DNA of 64,000 bases from Sphingobium sp. EP60837 (GCF_001658005.1 NZ_CP015986.1:1551501-1615500); one strand, 5' to 3'; shown: positions 8,456 to 18,298, counted from the stretch's first letter. The notes: generated from the letters alone by a model not told the origin. Translations and numbers: made by a program.

Positions 8456-9829
8456 CTAATAGCTTTCCTCGGCATAGACCCGCGAAAGGTCGCCTTTCCA
8501 TTCGCCATGATAGCGGTCGAGCAGAAGCTCGGCATGGGTGCGCCCCGTTGCGGCGATCTCGTCCAGCGGCGCCAGATAGCCGGTCTCATTGTCGCCAGCG
8601 CCATTCAGCTGTGCCCGCGCCTTCAGCCCGCTGCGGCTGATATCCAGCACTTCCCCGGCAATATCGCGCAGCTTCCGCCCGCCCGGCACCGGCGCGTCCA
8701 GCGCAAGCTTGGGAGCAGCATCGCGCAGCGTCTGCCGCTCGTCCATGGTCCAGTCCTTCACCAGGTCCCACGCCGCATCCAGCGCACCCTGATCATAAAG
8801 CAGCCCGACCCAGAAAGCCGGGAGCGCCGTGATCCGGTCCGCCGGACCCCCGTCAGCCCCGCGCATCTCCAGGAAACTCTTCAGCCGCACCTCGGGGAAG
8901 GCGGTGGACAGATGGTCCTCCCAATCCTTCTCGGTCGGCTTCTCGCCCGGCAGGACCGATAGATTGCCATCCAGAAAGTCCCGGAAACTCAAGCCCGCAG
9001 CGTCGATGTAGCGGCCGTTTCTGTAAACGAAATACATCGGCACATCGAGCGCATAGTCCGCATAACGCTCATAACCGAAGCCATCCTCGAACACGAAAGG
9101 CAGCATGCCGGTGCGATGCGGATCGGTGTCCGACCAGATATGGCTGCGATAAGACAGCATGCCGTTGGGCTTGCCCTCGGTGAAGGGCGAATTGGCGAAC
9201 AGCGCGGTCGCCAGCGGTTGCAGCGCCAGCGATACGCGGAACTTCTGCACCATGTCCGCCTCGCTACCATAGTCGAGGTTGGTCTGGATGGTGCAGGTGC
9301 GCAGCATCATGTCCAGGCCCATCGACCCCACGCGCGGCATGTGGCGCAGCATGATGTCGTAACGGCCCTTGGGCATGATCGGCAGCTCGTCACGCCGCTT
9401 GTCGGGCCACATGCCCAGGCTCAAAAAGCCCAGCCCCAGCATGTCGCCGACATATTTGACCTGTTCCAGATGCCGCTCGGTCTCCATGCAGGTCTGGTGA
9501 AGAGTCTCCAGCGGCGCGCCTGACAGTTCCAGCTGCCCCGCGGGCTCCAGGCTGACGGTGCCATCCCTGCCGGACAGGGCGATGATATTCTCACCCTCGA
9601 ACACCGGGCTCCAGCCATAGCGGGTCAGGCCGATCAGCAGCGTGTGGATGCCGCCCTGCTCGTCATAGGAGGGCGCATGATGATCCGCCTTCGCATAGAC
9701 GAACTTCTCATGCTCGGTGCCGATGCGCCAGCGTTCCTTGGGCTTGGCGCCCTTCGAGAAGGCCGCGATCAACTGCTCGCGGGTCTCGATGACGGGATCA
9801 ATTCCACCTGAATCGGTTCTGGTACTCAT
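8456..9829 (-). CDS. gshA: Glutamate-cysteine ligase (plant/alphaproteobacterial type)
   Basis: The first enzyme of glutathione synthesis, making gamma-glutamylcysteine from glutamate, cysteine and ATP. Its 457 residues and the segments IGTEHEKF, SLEPAGQLELSGAPL and MRGADGGPADR match the plant-type family found in alphaproteobacteria. The ATG at 9829 (MSTRTDSGGIDPV) has a GGCGGGG ribosome site. It is separated from rsmE by 97 bp on the same strand. It supports the glutathione-dependent enzymes gloA, gloB and ggt elsewhere in the window. Confidence 0.93.
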   Translation of the reverse strand: MSTRTDSGGIDPVIETREQLIAAFSKGAKPKERWRIGTEHEKFVYAKADHHAPSYDEQGGIHTLLIGLTRYGWSPVFEGENIIALSGRDGTVSLEPAGQLELSGAPLETLHQTCMETERHLEQVKYVGDMLGLGFLSLGMWPDKRRDELPIMPKGRYDIMLRHMPRVGSMGLDMMLRTCTIQTNLDYGSEADMVQKFRVSLALQPLATALFANSPFTEGKPNGMLSYRSHIWSDTDPHRTGMLPFVFEDGFGYERYADYALDVPMYFVYRNGRYIDAAGLSFRDFLDGNLSVLPGEKPTEKDWEDHLSTAFPEVRLKSFLEMRGADGGPADRITALPAFWVGLLYDQGALDAAWDLVKDWTMDERQTLRDAAPKLALDAPVPGGRKLRDIAGEVLDISRSGLKARAQLNGAGDNETGYLAPLDEIAATGRTHAELLLDRYHGEWKGDLSRVYAEESY

Positions 9830-9926
9830 GCCCCGCCTTAGCCTGTCCCCCCGGCGCGTCAATCAGAGCGCGCGGGGCACAAATAGGTTGCACCGCAGGG
9901 CGCTGCAATCCCATTTCGGTTTGAAA

Positions 9927-10673
9927 CTATTGCCAGTCGCCATTCAGCGTCATCCAGGCAGAGGTCGCGGCGATCGCCGCTGTCTCTGCCCGCAATATGC
10001 GCGGCCCCAGCGAAACCGGCACCGCCTTCGCCACAGCCCGGATCGCTTCCCGTTCCGCCGGATCAAAGCCGCCCTCCGGGCCGATCAGGAATGCCGCAGG
10101 CCCTTGATGCGCCCGCAACGTCTCGACCAGCGGTTCGCCGCCCGTCTCATCGGCAAAGAATAGCCAGCGCTCCTCCGGCCACTCCCGCAGCAGCGCGTCC
10201 AGCTTCACCATCCCGCCAAGCTCCGGCAGCGCGGTGCGCCCGCATTGCTCCGCCGCCTCGACCAGATGGGCGTGCAGCCGGTCGAGGTTGAGCTTGTCCA
10301 CCACCGCCCGCCGGGTCAGCACCGGCTGCAGCTTCGCCACCCCCAACTCGCATGCCTTTTCCGCGATCAGATCGATCCGCGCCTTCTTGACCGGGGCGCA
10401 GCACAGCCAGAAATCAGGCACATCCTCCAGCGGCTTCGTCTGGCTCACACATTCCAGCACCAGGTCGCGTTTGCGCACGTCCCTTACCCGCGCCGCCCAT
10501 TCGCCGGACCGCCCGTCGAACAGCAGCACGATATCGTCCGGCTTCACCCGCATGACGCTGATCAGATAATGGGCGGGGTTGCCATCCACCGGCACGGCGA
10601 CGCCTTCGTCCAGCTGCGTCTCAACATGCAGGCGGGGCGCGCTCTGCGGTGGCCATGCGGGGGTTGCGGTCAT
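9927..10673 (-). CDS. rsmE: 16S rRNA (uracil(1498)-N(3))-methyltransferase RsmE
   Basis: A SPOUT-fold methyltransferase of 248 residues that modifies U1498 of 16S rRNA. The carboxyl knot is clear: FLIGPEGGFDPAEREAI and SLGPRILRAETA, with an amino-terminal PUA-like domain before it. The ATG at 10673 (MTATPAWPP) is the best start; the frame stays open upstream but runs into the inverted repeat at 10690. It diverges from ubiA across that repeat. Confidence 0.93.
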   Translation of the reverse strand: MTATPAWPPQSAPRLHVETQLDEGVAVPVDGNPAHYLISVMRVKPDDIVLLFDGRSGEWAARVRDVRKRDLVLECVSQTKPLEDVPDFWLCCAPVKKARIDLIAEKACELGVAKLQPVLTRRAVVDKLNLDRLHAHLVEAAEQCGRTALPELGGMVKLDALLREWPEERWLFFADETGGEPLVETLRAHQGPAAFLIGPEGGFDPAEREAIRAVAKAVPVSLGPRILRAETAAIAATSAWMTLNGDWQ

Positions 10674-10689
10674 CGAAGAATCCATCCAT

Positions 10690-10768
10690 CCGTTCGGGCT
10701 GAGCCTGTCGAAGCCTCTCTCTCCCCTAAAGAGCAAAGGGAGCCCTTCGACAAGCTCAGGGCGAACGG
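10690..10768. repeat. Dispersed intergenic inverted repeat, family A, copy 1
   Basis: The left arm (10690-10714, starting CCGTTCGGGCTGAGCC) and right arm (10742-10768, ending GCTCAGGGCGAACGG) are near-perfect inverted complements around a spacer of about 27 bp. A second copy is at 42217-42295 and a half copy at 63492-63515. It lies between divergent rsmE and ubiA, so it is not placed as a terminator. Its right end runs into the ubiA ribosome site (CGGAG at 10766-10770). Confidence 0.9.
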
Positions 10769-10777
10769 AGATGTATC

Positions 10778-11680
10778 TTGAGCGACACCATAGTCCCGGA
10801 CAGCCAGGCGCGCGGCCTGCTATCCCGCTTGCCCGGAACGCCCCGCGCCCTCGCGCTGCTCGCCCGTTTCGACCGCCCGATCGGCTGGTGGCTTCTGTTC
10901 TGGCCCGGCGCCTGGGCGGTCGTATTGGCGGGAGGAGCAGGGGATCGATGGCCGCTCGTCCTCTGGCTCCTCCTCGGCAGCATCGCGATGCGCGGCGCGG
11001 GCTGCGTCTTCAACGACATTGTCGATCGCGATCTCGACCGGAAAGTCGCGCGCACCGCCGCCCGCCCGCTCGCCAGTGGCGCGATGTCGGTAAGGACTGC
11101 CTGGGCCTGGCTGATCATGCTGTGCCTCGTCGGGCTCATCGTCCTGCTCCAGCTTCGCCCCTATGCGCAGCTCGTGTCGCTCGGCAGCCTCGCCCTTGTC
11201 GCAGCATACCCCTTCATGAAGCGGATCACCGGCTGGCCGCAGGTCTGGCTTGGCTTGGTATTTTCGTGGGCCGCACTGGTCGGCTGGAGCGAAGTCATGG
11301 GCGCGCTCACAGCGCCTGGCCTGCTGCTATACGGCGGCACCATCTTCTGGGTCGTCGGTTATGATACCATCTATGCACTGCAGGATCGGGAGGATGATGC
11401 ATTGATCGGTATCGGCTCGAGCGCCTTGTCGATGGGTCGGCATGTCCGCGCGGGCGTCACAATCTGTTACCTGATTGCCCTGTCGCTCTGGGCCGCGGCG
11501 ATCTGGCAGGTCCGTCCCCAACTGCTGGCGCTCGCCGCGCTGTTGCCCATGGCGGCCCACCTCTTCTGGCAAGTCGCGACACTCAAGGAGGATGGCATCG
11601 ATCCGCTCACGAAGTTCCGCTCCAACCGCTTCGCCGGGCTGCTGATGTTCCTCGGCTGCCTTGTGGTGGGCAGCGCATGA
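10778..11680 (+). CDS. ubiA: 4-hydroxybenzoate polyprenyltransferase
   Basis: A membrane prenyltransferase of 300 residues that attaches the polyprenyl chain to 4-hydroxybenzoate in ubiquinone synthesis. The first aspartate motif is NDIVDRDLDRKVAR at about 79-92 and the second is YDTIYALQDREDD; both bind magnesium-diphosphate. Several transmembrane helices are evident. The start is a TTG at 10778 with CGGAG seven bases upstream, formed at the edge of an inverted repeat. Its stop overlaps the next ATG (ATGA at 11677). Confidence 0.93.
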   Translation: MSDTIVPDSQARGLLSRLPGTPRALALLARFDRPIGWWLLFWPGAWAVVLAGGAGDRWPLVLWLLLGSIAMRGAGCVFNDIVDRDLDRKVARTAARPLASGAMSVRTAWAWLIMLCLVGLIVLLQLRPYAQLVSLGSLALVAAYPFMKRITGWPQVWLGLVFSWAALVGWSEVMGALTAPGLLLYGGTIFWVVGYDTIYALQDREDDALIGIGSSALSMGRHVRAGVTICYLIALSLWAAAIWQVRPQLLALAALLPMAAHLFWQVATLKEDGIDPLTKFRSNRFAGLLMFLGCLVVGSA

Positions 11681-13125
11681 GCGGTCCGCAAGAGGGCGAA
11701 GATTGCTGGCGCATTGCCCGCGCCGCCAAGGCCAGCGTCATCATCGATGCCGACTGCTATTTCCGCCACGCCCGCGCCGCGATGCTCAAGGCGAAACAGC
11801 GCATCATGTTGATCGGCTGGGATTTCGACGCCGCCATCAGTCTGATCCGGGAGGATGAGGCAAAGGACGGCGCCCCTGTCATCATCGGCGATTTCATCAG
11901 CTGGCTGGTGGAGCAGAAGCCGGAGCTCGAAATCTTCCTGCTGCGCTGGGACATCGGCGCCATGAAGTCGATGGTGCAGCCGTCTAACCTGTTCACGACG
12001 GTCAAATGGATGGCGCATAAGCGCATCCATGTGAAGCTCGACAGCCACCACCCGCCCGCCGCCTCGCACCATCAGAAGATCGTGGTAATCGACGATTGCT
12101 TCGCTTTTTGCGGCGGTATCGACATGACGAGCGACCGATGGGATACGCGTCATCATCGCGATGGCGATCCCGGCCGCTATCATCCGGACGGCTCGCCCTA
12201 TGGTCCTTGGCATGACGCCACGACCGCGCTGCAGGGGGATGTGGCGATGGCGCTCGGCCACCATGCCCGTGCCCGTTGGAAGGGGGCGGGCGGCGGCGAT
12301 TTGGAACCGATCCTGGGCGAACATGATTGCTGGCCGGACGCGCTGCCGGTGGAGTTCGAACAAGTCGATATCGCCATCTCCCGCTCCGCGCCCGACATGG
12401 ACGATCAGAACCCGCTTATCGAGATCGAACGGCTCTACATCAACCAGATCGCCTCAGCGAAGCGCTGCATCTACGCCGAAAGCCAATATTTCGCCTCCCG
12501 CCGCATAGCCGAGGCCATTGCGGCGCGGCTGGGCGGTCCCGACGGCCCGGACATCGTCATCATCAACCCCGAACAGGCCGATGGCTGGCTCGAACAGCAG
12601 GCGATGGACACCGCCCGGGCCCGCCTGGTCGAAGCCCTTCGGGCGCGCGACACTTATGGCAAGCTGCGCGTCTATCACCCCTTCACCGTCCGCGGCGAAC
12701 CCATTTATGTCCACGCCAAGATATTGATTGTCGATGACCGCGCGATCCGCGTCGGTTCTTCCAACATGAACAATCGTTCGATGCGGCTCGACACCGAATG
12801 CGATGTCACGATCGACACCAGCCTGCCCGCAAACAGCGGCCATGAAGACCAGATCCGCAAGATTCGTGACGACCTCATCGCCGAACATCTCGACCTGCCG
12901 CTCGAACGCGTGGCCGCCGTCATCGCCGAACGCGGCCTTATCGCCGGCATAGAGGAACTGCGCGACAAGCCCGGCCGCACCCTGCGCCCCTATGTTACGC
13001 CCAACCTCAACGATGTGCAGGCATGGCTGGCGGACAATGAAGTGCTGGACCCGGAAGGCCCCGCCGAAATGCTGGAACCGATGACCGCTAAGGGCCTGTT
13101 CCGTCGGATGAAGGCAGTGCGCTAA
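11677..13125 (+). CDS. Phospholipase D family protein (cardiolipin synthase-like)
   Basis: A 482-residue protein with two HKD motifs. The first is HHQKIVVIDD (His132, Lys134, Asp139) followed by CGGID; the second is HAKILIVDD followed by GSSNMNNRSM. Both active-site halves are intact, so a phosphatidyltransferase or phospholipase D reaction on membrane phospholipids is likely. There is no amino-terminal membrane helix, unlike classical cardiolipin synthase. The carboxyl 100 residues are an extension I do not recognise. It is translationally coupled to ubiA by ATGA. Confidence 0.88.
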   Translation: MSGPQEGEDCWRIARAAKASVIIDADCYFRHARAAMLKAKQRIMLIGWDFDAAISLIREDEAKDGAPVIIGDFISWLVEQKPELEIFLLRWDIGAMKSMVQPSNLFTTVKWMAHKRIHVKLDSHHPPAASHHQKIVVIDDCFAFCGGIDMTSDRWDTRHHRDGDPGRYHPDGSPYGPWHDATTALQGDVAMALGHHARARWKGAGGGDLEPILGEHDCWPDALPVEFEQVDIAISRSAPDMDDQNPLIEIERLYINQIASAKRCIYAESQYFASRRIAEAIAARLGGPDGPDIVIINPEQADGWLEQQAMDTARARLVEALRARDTYGKLRVYHPFTVRGEPIYVHAKILIVDDRAIRVGSSNMNNRSMRLDTECDVTIDTSLPANSGHEDQIRKIRDDLIAEHLDLPLERVAAVIAERGLIAGIEELRDKPGRTLRPYVTPNLNDVQAWLADNEVLDPEGPAEMLEPMTAKGLFRRMKAVR

Positions 13126-13155
13126 CCCCACCTCCGATTTCCGCGTTGCTAAGCC

Positions 13156-13222
13156 CCGTTCGCTTCGAGCGAAGTCGAGAAGCTGTTGCGCAAGGCTTCC
13201 CGATAAGGCTCGAAGCGAACGG
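13156..13222. repeat. Inverted repeat between convergent genes, family B-like
   Basis: Perfect 14-bp arms CCGTTCGCTTCGAG (13156-13169) and its complement (13209-13222) flank a 39-bp spacer that itself contains GCGAAGTCGAGAAG, related to the copies at 59078 and 53444. It sits between the ends of the phospholipase D gene and smc. A hairpin here could stop transcription from both sides, but there is no T-run. Confidence 0.85.
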
Positions 13223-13229
13223 AAGCCGC

Positions 13230-16200
13230 TTACTCAGCCGCCAGCAAAGCCTCCGCCCCGCCCAGATTGACCGACACCAGCCGGCTCACCCCGCGCTCCA
13301 CCATCGTCACGCCGAACAGGCGGTGCATCCGCGCCATCGTCACCGCATTATGGCTGACGATCAGGTATCGCGTATCCGTCTGCCCGACCATCACGTCCAG
13401 CAGATCACAGAATCGCTCGACATTGGCGTCATCCAGCGGCGCGTCCACTTCGTCCAGCACGCAGATCGGCGCGGGATTGGTCAGGAACAGCCCGAAGATC
13501 AGCGCCACCGCCGTCAGCGCCTGCTCCCCGCCCGACAGCAGCGTCAGCGCCGCCAGCTTCTTCCCCGGCGGCTGCGCCATGATCTCCAGCCCAGCCTCCA
13601 GCGGATCGTCGCTGTCGATCAGTTCCAGATGTGCCTGCCCGCCGTTGAACAATGTCGTGAACAGCCGCCGGAAATGCCCATCCACTGCCTCGAACGCCGC
13701 GAGCAGGCGCTGCCGCCCTTCGCGATTGAGGCTGCCGATCGACCCGCGCAGCCGATTGATCGCTTGGGTCAACTCCTCGCTCTCCGCGCGGCTGGTCGCC
13801 TGCGTCGTTTCCAGCTCTTCCAGTTCCTGCGCCGCGACCAGATTGACCGGCCCGATCCGCTCCCGCTCGGCGGCAAGCCGGTCATGTTCAGCCTGCTCGC
13901 TCTGCGCGATTCGGATCTCCGCACTCGCGAAACCCAATTTTTCGGGCAGCACGGGGGGTGGGCATTCAAATCGCTCGCCCGACAGCCGGTTGGTCTCGAC
14001 CCGCTTCTCGTCCGCCGCCTCGGCCCGCGCCGCAGCGGTCGCGCGGCGCTCCCGCGCCTGCGCCAGCATCTCTCCGGCCTCGCTCGCCCGCCCCTCGGCA
14101 ACCCGCAAGGCGGCCTCAGCCTCGCTCTCGGCCTTCCGCGCCGCTTCAGCCGCCTCGGCCAACCCAGCGCTCTGCTCGGACAAGGCCGTGATCGCCCCCG
14201 CCAGCCTGTTCGGCTGCTCCGCCAGTTGGGCCCGTTCCGCCGCAATCGCCTCGCCGCGTTCGACCATGGCCGCGATCCGCTTGGCCGCCTCGCCAGCCCG
14301 CGCGCGCCAGCCCTTGGCCTCCGCGTCGGCAGCCGCCATCCGTTCACGGTCGCTCGCCAAGGCGCGGTCAGCGAGCGCCTGATCCGCCTGCGATTGGCTG
14401 ACCGCCAGCCGCGCCTTCTCGCTCGCCTGGGAAAGCGAAGCGACCAGCGCCCGCGTCTCCGCGCCATCGGGCACGGCGGCGTGCGCGGCCTGCGCCTTGT
14501 CATGCTCGCCCCGCGCGCCTTCCAGGTCGGCTCGCGCCTCCGCAATCCGTTCCTCGATCGCTTCGCGCCGCCCGGAAAGCCGCTCCAGCGCCGTCGCGGC
14601 CTCATCCGCCGCGCGCAAAGCGGTGCGCAGCTGCTGGTCCGCTCCGCCTAGCTCCGTCCGGGCCTCCGCCAAGGCCGTCGCCGCCACGCGCTCGCGCCCA
14701 GCCGCACCATCCTGCGCCGCGCGCGCGGCTTCGACCTCCGCCTCCGCAGCCGGCCGTGCCGCCGCAATCGCCTCCAGCCGGTTGAGCCGGATCAGCCGCT
14801 CCGCCGCCGCCGCGCCGCCTTCCGCCGCGGCATAGCCGTCCCAGCGCCGCAACTGCCCATCCGTCGTCACCAGTCGCTGTCCCACGGCGAGCGCCTGCCC
14901 CTCATCCGTTTCGACCACCGCAACCTGCGCCAGCCGCCGCGCCAGTTCCGCAGGCGCGGTCACGAAGGCCGCCAGCGCCGCGCACCCCTCGGGCAAGGCG
15001 GGGTCGCTCTTCAGCGCCGCCGCGCCACCCCAGCGCCGGGTGCCCTGCACCCCGATCGGCGCTTCCAGATCATCCCCCAGCGCTGCCGCCAGCGCCCTTT
15101 CATAGCCCGGTGCCGCCTTCAGCTGGTCGAGCGCCCGCTCCCGCCCGGAGCCGCCTTCCACCGCCCGCTTGAGCGCCGCCGCCTCGCTATCCAGCGCCGC
15201 CAGCCCGGCGCGGGCCGAAGCCAGCGCCGCCTCCGCCAGGGCCCGCTCGTCAGCCGCCGCCTGCCGCGCCGACTCCGCGTAACGAATGGCGGCCTCTGCC
15301 GCATCCCGATCCGCGCCCGCCTGCGCCTGCGCCGCCAGCGCTTCCGACCGCTTCGCCTCCAGCGGCTCGGCATCCGGCAAAGCGCCAGCTTCGCCCTCCA
15401 GCCGCGCCACTTCGCGCTCCGCCCGCTCGAGCCGGCTCCGTGCCGCCATCAGCGCCGCCTCGGCCACGCGCAACTCGGCTTGCTCGCCCGCTTGCCGCGC
15501 CATCGCCTTGGCCAGTTCCAGCTCGGCATCGCGCGCCGCATCCTCGGCCCGCGCGATCCGCCCGGCAAAGTCCGGCCGCATTGCCTCCGTTTCGGCGATC
15601 CGTCCTTTCAGCGCCGCAATCTCGTCGTCTAGCCGCGCAATCGCCTCGGCAGCATCATTGGCCAGCGTCCCCTCACGGGCCCGGTCCTCCTCCAGCCGCT
15701 CGGCCTGCTGCGCCAGATCATGCAGCCGCCGCACCACGCCATCCCGCTCGGTCCGCAGAGCCGCGAGCCTGTGTCCCGCCTCATTCTCCTCGTCCCGCGC
15801 CGCCTGCGCTGCCGCCCGCCGTGCAGCAAGCGCGTCCACCGCCGCATTGGCATGGACGGCCGCCGCGGCCTGCGCCTCCTGCGCGCCGCTGACGGCGCTC
15901 TCCGCTTCCGCGGCTTCCTTGCGCGCCGCGTCCGCGCTCGCCGCCGCCTCGCGCCAGCGGGCGAAGATCACGCGGCCCTCGGCCACCCTTATCTGCTCGG
16001 ACAGCTTGATATAGCGCTCGGCCGCCTTGGCCTGCCGCCGCAGGCTGCTCGCCCGCGCTTCCATATCGGTGAGTATTTCGTCCAGCCGCACCAGATTGGC
16101 CTCGGCGGCGCGCAGCTTCTGTTCGGCATCCTTGCGCCGTACATGAAGCCCGGAAATGCCCGCCGCTTCCTCCAGCATCGCACGCCGTTCCTGCGGCCGC

Positions 16201-16670
16201 GCGGCGATGACGGCGGCGATCCGGCCCTGGCTCACCAGTGCCGGGCTGTGCGGGCCGGTCGCGGCGTCGGCGAAGATCAACGAGATGTCCTTCGCCCGCA
16301 CATCGCGACCGTTCGCGCGATAGGCGCTGCCCGCCCCGCGCTCGATCCGGCGCGTGACCTCCAGCTCGCCGTCCGCGCCGACCTCGACCGCGTTGAACAG
16401 CTCACCCTGCTCCTGCACGGTCAGCAGCGACACTTCGGCAAAGTCCCGCTGCGGCCGCGTCGATGTGCCCGCGAAGATCACGTCGTCCATGCCCCCGCCG
16501 CGCATCGACTTGGCGCTGGACTCGCCCATCACCCATCGGATGGCTTCCAACAGGTTCGACTTGCCGCAGCCATTGGGCCCGACGATGCCGGTCAGCCCCG
16601 GCTCGATCCGCAACTCCGTCTGATCGACGAAGCTCTTGAAGCCAGACAGTTTGAGACGTTTTATCTGCAT
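13230..16670 (-). CDS. smc: Chromosome segregation ATPase SMC
   Basis: A condensin subunit of 1146 residues, the usual bacterial SMC length. Walker A GPNGCGKSNLLEAIRWVMGE is near the amino end. Two long alanine/arginine/glutamate-rich coiled coils flank a hinge near residues 500-600, and the carboxyl head has the signature TLLSGGEQALTAVAL and Walker B CVLDEVDAPLDDANV. It compacts and segregates the chromosome. It is the last gene of a minus-strand run of dciA-like, two dsb-like genes and smc. ScpA and ScpB are not in the window. Confidence 0.97.
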   Translation of the reverse strand: MQIKRLKLSGFKSFVDQTELRIEPGLTGIVGPNGCGKSNLLEAIRWVMGESSAKSMRGGGMDDVIFAGTSTRPQRDFAEVSLLTVQEQGELFNAVEVGADGELEVTRRIERGAGSAYRANGRDVRAKDISLIFADAATGPHSPALVSQGRIAAVIAARPQERRAMLEEAAGISGLHVRRKDAEQKLRAAEANLVRLDEILTDMEARASSLRRQAKAAERYIKLSEQIRVAEGRVIFARWREAAASADAARKEAAEAESAVSGAQEAQAAAAVHANAAVDALAARRAAAQAARDEENEAGHRLAALRTERDGVVRRLHDLAQQAERLEEDRAREGTLANDAAEAIARLDDEIAALKGRIAETEAMRPDFAGRIARAEDAARDAELELAKAMARQAGEQAELRVAEAALMAARSRLERAEREVARLEGEAGALPDAEPLEAKRSEALAAQAQAGADRDAAEAAIRYAESARQAAADERALAEAALASARAGLAALDSEAAALKRAVEGGSGRERALDQLKAAPGYERALAAALGDDLEAPIGVQGTRRWGGAAALKSDPALPEGCAALAAFVTAPAELARRLAQVAVVETDEGQALAVGQRLVTTDGQLRRWDGYAAAEGGAAAAERLIRLNRLEAIAAARPAAEAEVEAARAAQDGAAGRERVAATALAEARTELGGADQQLRTALRAADEAATALERLSGRREAIEERIAEARADLEGARGEHDKAQAAHAAVPDGAETRALVASLSQASEKARLAVSQSQADQALADRALASDRERMAAADAEAKGWRARAGEAAKRIAAMVERGEAIAAERAQLAEQPNRLAGAITALSEQSAGLAEAAEAARKAESEAEAALRVAEGRASEAGEMLAQARERRATAAARAEAADEKRVETNRLSGERFECPPPVLPEKLGFASAEIRIAQSEQAEHDRLAAERERIGPVNLVAAQELEELETTQATSRAESEELTQAINRLRGSIGSLNREGRQRLLAAFEAVDGHFRRLFTTLFNGGQAHLELIDSDDPLEAGLEIMAQPPGKKLAALTLLSGGEQALTAVALIFGLFLTNPAPICVLDEVDAPLDDANVERFCDLLDVMVGQTDTRYLIVSHNAVTMARMHRLFGVTMVERGVSRLVSVNLGGAEALLAAE

Positions 16671-16765
16671 GGGCCAAAGCCCCGCGAGACGACGCCGGGG
16701 CAGCGTTCCGCCACCCCGCCTTCAGCGGGAAGCTGGCTCCAGAATGTCAGCCCCCCCTTGGCCAA

Positions 16766-17500
16766 TCAGATACCTGCTTCCTTGAGCTTGGGCTGCAACG
16801 ACGCCCAGTTGGCGACATTGTCGATCTTCACATTGTTCAGGATGAAGGTCGGCGTGCCTTCGATCTGATACTGGCTGTTCGCCGCCTCGACGCCCTTCGC
16901 CAGCTTTTCGGCTGCGGCCGTGTCTGCCAGGCACTGTTTGGCCTGATCCTCGGCTATGCCGCGCTGCTTGGCGAAATCGACCAGCCCCACCGCCTCGGCC
17001 AGATTGCCGAAACGCTGCGCGGGGGGCGCGCTCATCAGCTGCTGATATTTGGCGTCACCCAGGCTCTGCGCCTTTTCGAACATCGTATTCTGGTTGGCGA
17101 AAAACTGGTCGCTGATCGGATAGAAGACATCCTTGCCGCCGCACCGGGCGAGCAGGGCGGTCGAAATGTCGATCGGATCGCGCACGAAGTTGCGCAGCTC
17201 GTAGCTCATCTTGCCGCTATCGACGATCTTGCGGATTTCCTCCGAAGCTTCGGCCGCGAAGTCGCGGCAATGGCTGCAGGTGTAGGACGCATATTCGACC
17301 AGCTTCACCTTGGCCTGCGGATTGCCCATCACAAAGCTGCCCTCGGGCGTCTCGGTGACCGTGGTGGACCAATTGGTCCCGGCAGGCGCGGCGACAGCGG
17401 CGACGGGTTCACCCGCGACGGAATTTTCCGCATCCTTCTTTCCACAAGCGGAAAGGCTTAGCGACAGGGCGATCAGGGCAAGTCCGGTAAAGGCTTTCAC
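16766..17500 (-). CDS. DsbA-like thiol oxidoreductase, predicted lipoprotein
   Basis: A thioredoxin-fold DsbA-family protein of 244 residues. A signal peptide ends in the lipobox LSAC with Cys19, so it is probably lipid-anchored facing the periplasm. The active site is CSHC (Cys75, Cys78). The carboxyl IEGTPTFILN has the cis-proline loop. The GTG start at 17500 follows GGAG by ten bases and gives a clean signal peptide. A homologous gene lies 45 bp upstream. Likely roles are disulfide formation or isomerisation; the redox partner is not seen here. Confidence 0.87.
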   Translation of the reverse strand: MKAFTGLALIALSLSLSACGKKDAENSVAGEPVAAVAAPAGTNWSTTVTETPEGSFVMGNPQAKVKLVEYASYTCSHCRDFAAEASEEIRKIVDSGKMSYELRNFVRDPIDISTALLARCGGKDVFYPISDQFFANQNTMFEKAQSLGDAKYQQLMSAPPAQRFGNLAEAVGLVDFAKQRGIAEDQAKQCLADTAAAEKLAKGVEAANSQYQIEGTPTFILNNVKIDNVANWASLQPKLKEAGI

Positions 17501-17545
17501 TTCGGCAAGGCTCCGTTGGTCGGGCGTCAGGATCAAGGGTTTAGT

Positions 17546-18217
17546 TCAGCGAGCGGCCTTGGGCAATGCGTCGCGCAACGACGCCCAGCTTGATCCGCTT
17601 GCCAGCGCGCCGTTGATGGTGAAGCCCGGCGTGCCGCCGATTTTCACCTTGTTCCACGCCTCGTCGGTCATGGCCAATATCTGCTTCATCGACGCGGGAT
17701 CGGCGATGCAGGCGTCTAGCTGCGCCGGCGTAAAGCCGCGCTTGCCCATCAGCGTGTAAAGCCCGGTATTGCGCCCGATATCGCGCAGCGCTGCGATCTG
17801 TTCCGACGGCTTGGCCGCGCCGCGATCATAGGCTTGCAACTGCTCCATCCAGGCGTCCTGATTGGCGAACAGCGCCTCATGATTGCCGAAGAAACGCTTT
17901 GCGCCCCCGCATCGCGCCAGCAGTGCGGCCGTCAGATCATATTTGTCGCGCACCGCGTTGCGCACCTCGACGCTGACCTTGCCGCCCTTCACATAATCGG
18001 CCTTCAACGGCGCGCTCGCCTCTCCCACGAAATGGGCGCAGTGCGAACAGGTGTAGCTTATATATTCGACCAGCTTGGTCGGCGCGGCCGGATTGCCCAG
18101 CACATGCCCGCCGATCGGCGACAGCGCCACGCGAGCGGTCCAGTTCACCGCGGGCGCGGCGATCAACGCACCGGGGAGGGCGATCAGAGCAAGGATAGCC
18201 AATCGAATTTTCGTCAT
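17546..18217 (-). CDS. DsbA-like thiol oxidoreductase, predicted secreted
   Basis: A second DsbA-family thioredoxin-fold protein of 223 residues with a cleavable signal peptide (about 1-21) and active site CSHC (Cys57, Cys60). The cis-proline region is KIGGTPGFTING. It resembles the following lipoprotein over the whole fold, including PxAKxKLVEYxSYTCSHC-type residues, so the pair probably arose by tandem duplication. The ATG at 18217 is preferred over an in-frame TTG at 18229. Confidence 0.87.
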   Translation of the reverse strand: MTKIRLAILALIALPGALIAAPAVNWTARVALSPIGGHVLGNPAAPTKLVEYISYTCSHCAHFVGEASAPLKADYVKGGKVSVEVRNAVRDKYDLTAALLARCGGAKRFFGNHEALFANQDAWMEQLQAYDRGAAKPSEQIAALRDIGRNTGLYTLMGKRGFTPAQLDACIADPASMKQILAMTDEAWNKVKIGGTPGFTINGALASGSSWASLRDALPKAAR

Positions 18218-18298
18218 GCGATAACCCAATGAAGCGCCGCCCCTGTACGGCCGTTGAATTTGTCTGCAGCCGCCTCCGAAAGGCGGGCCGTCTCACTG

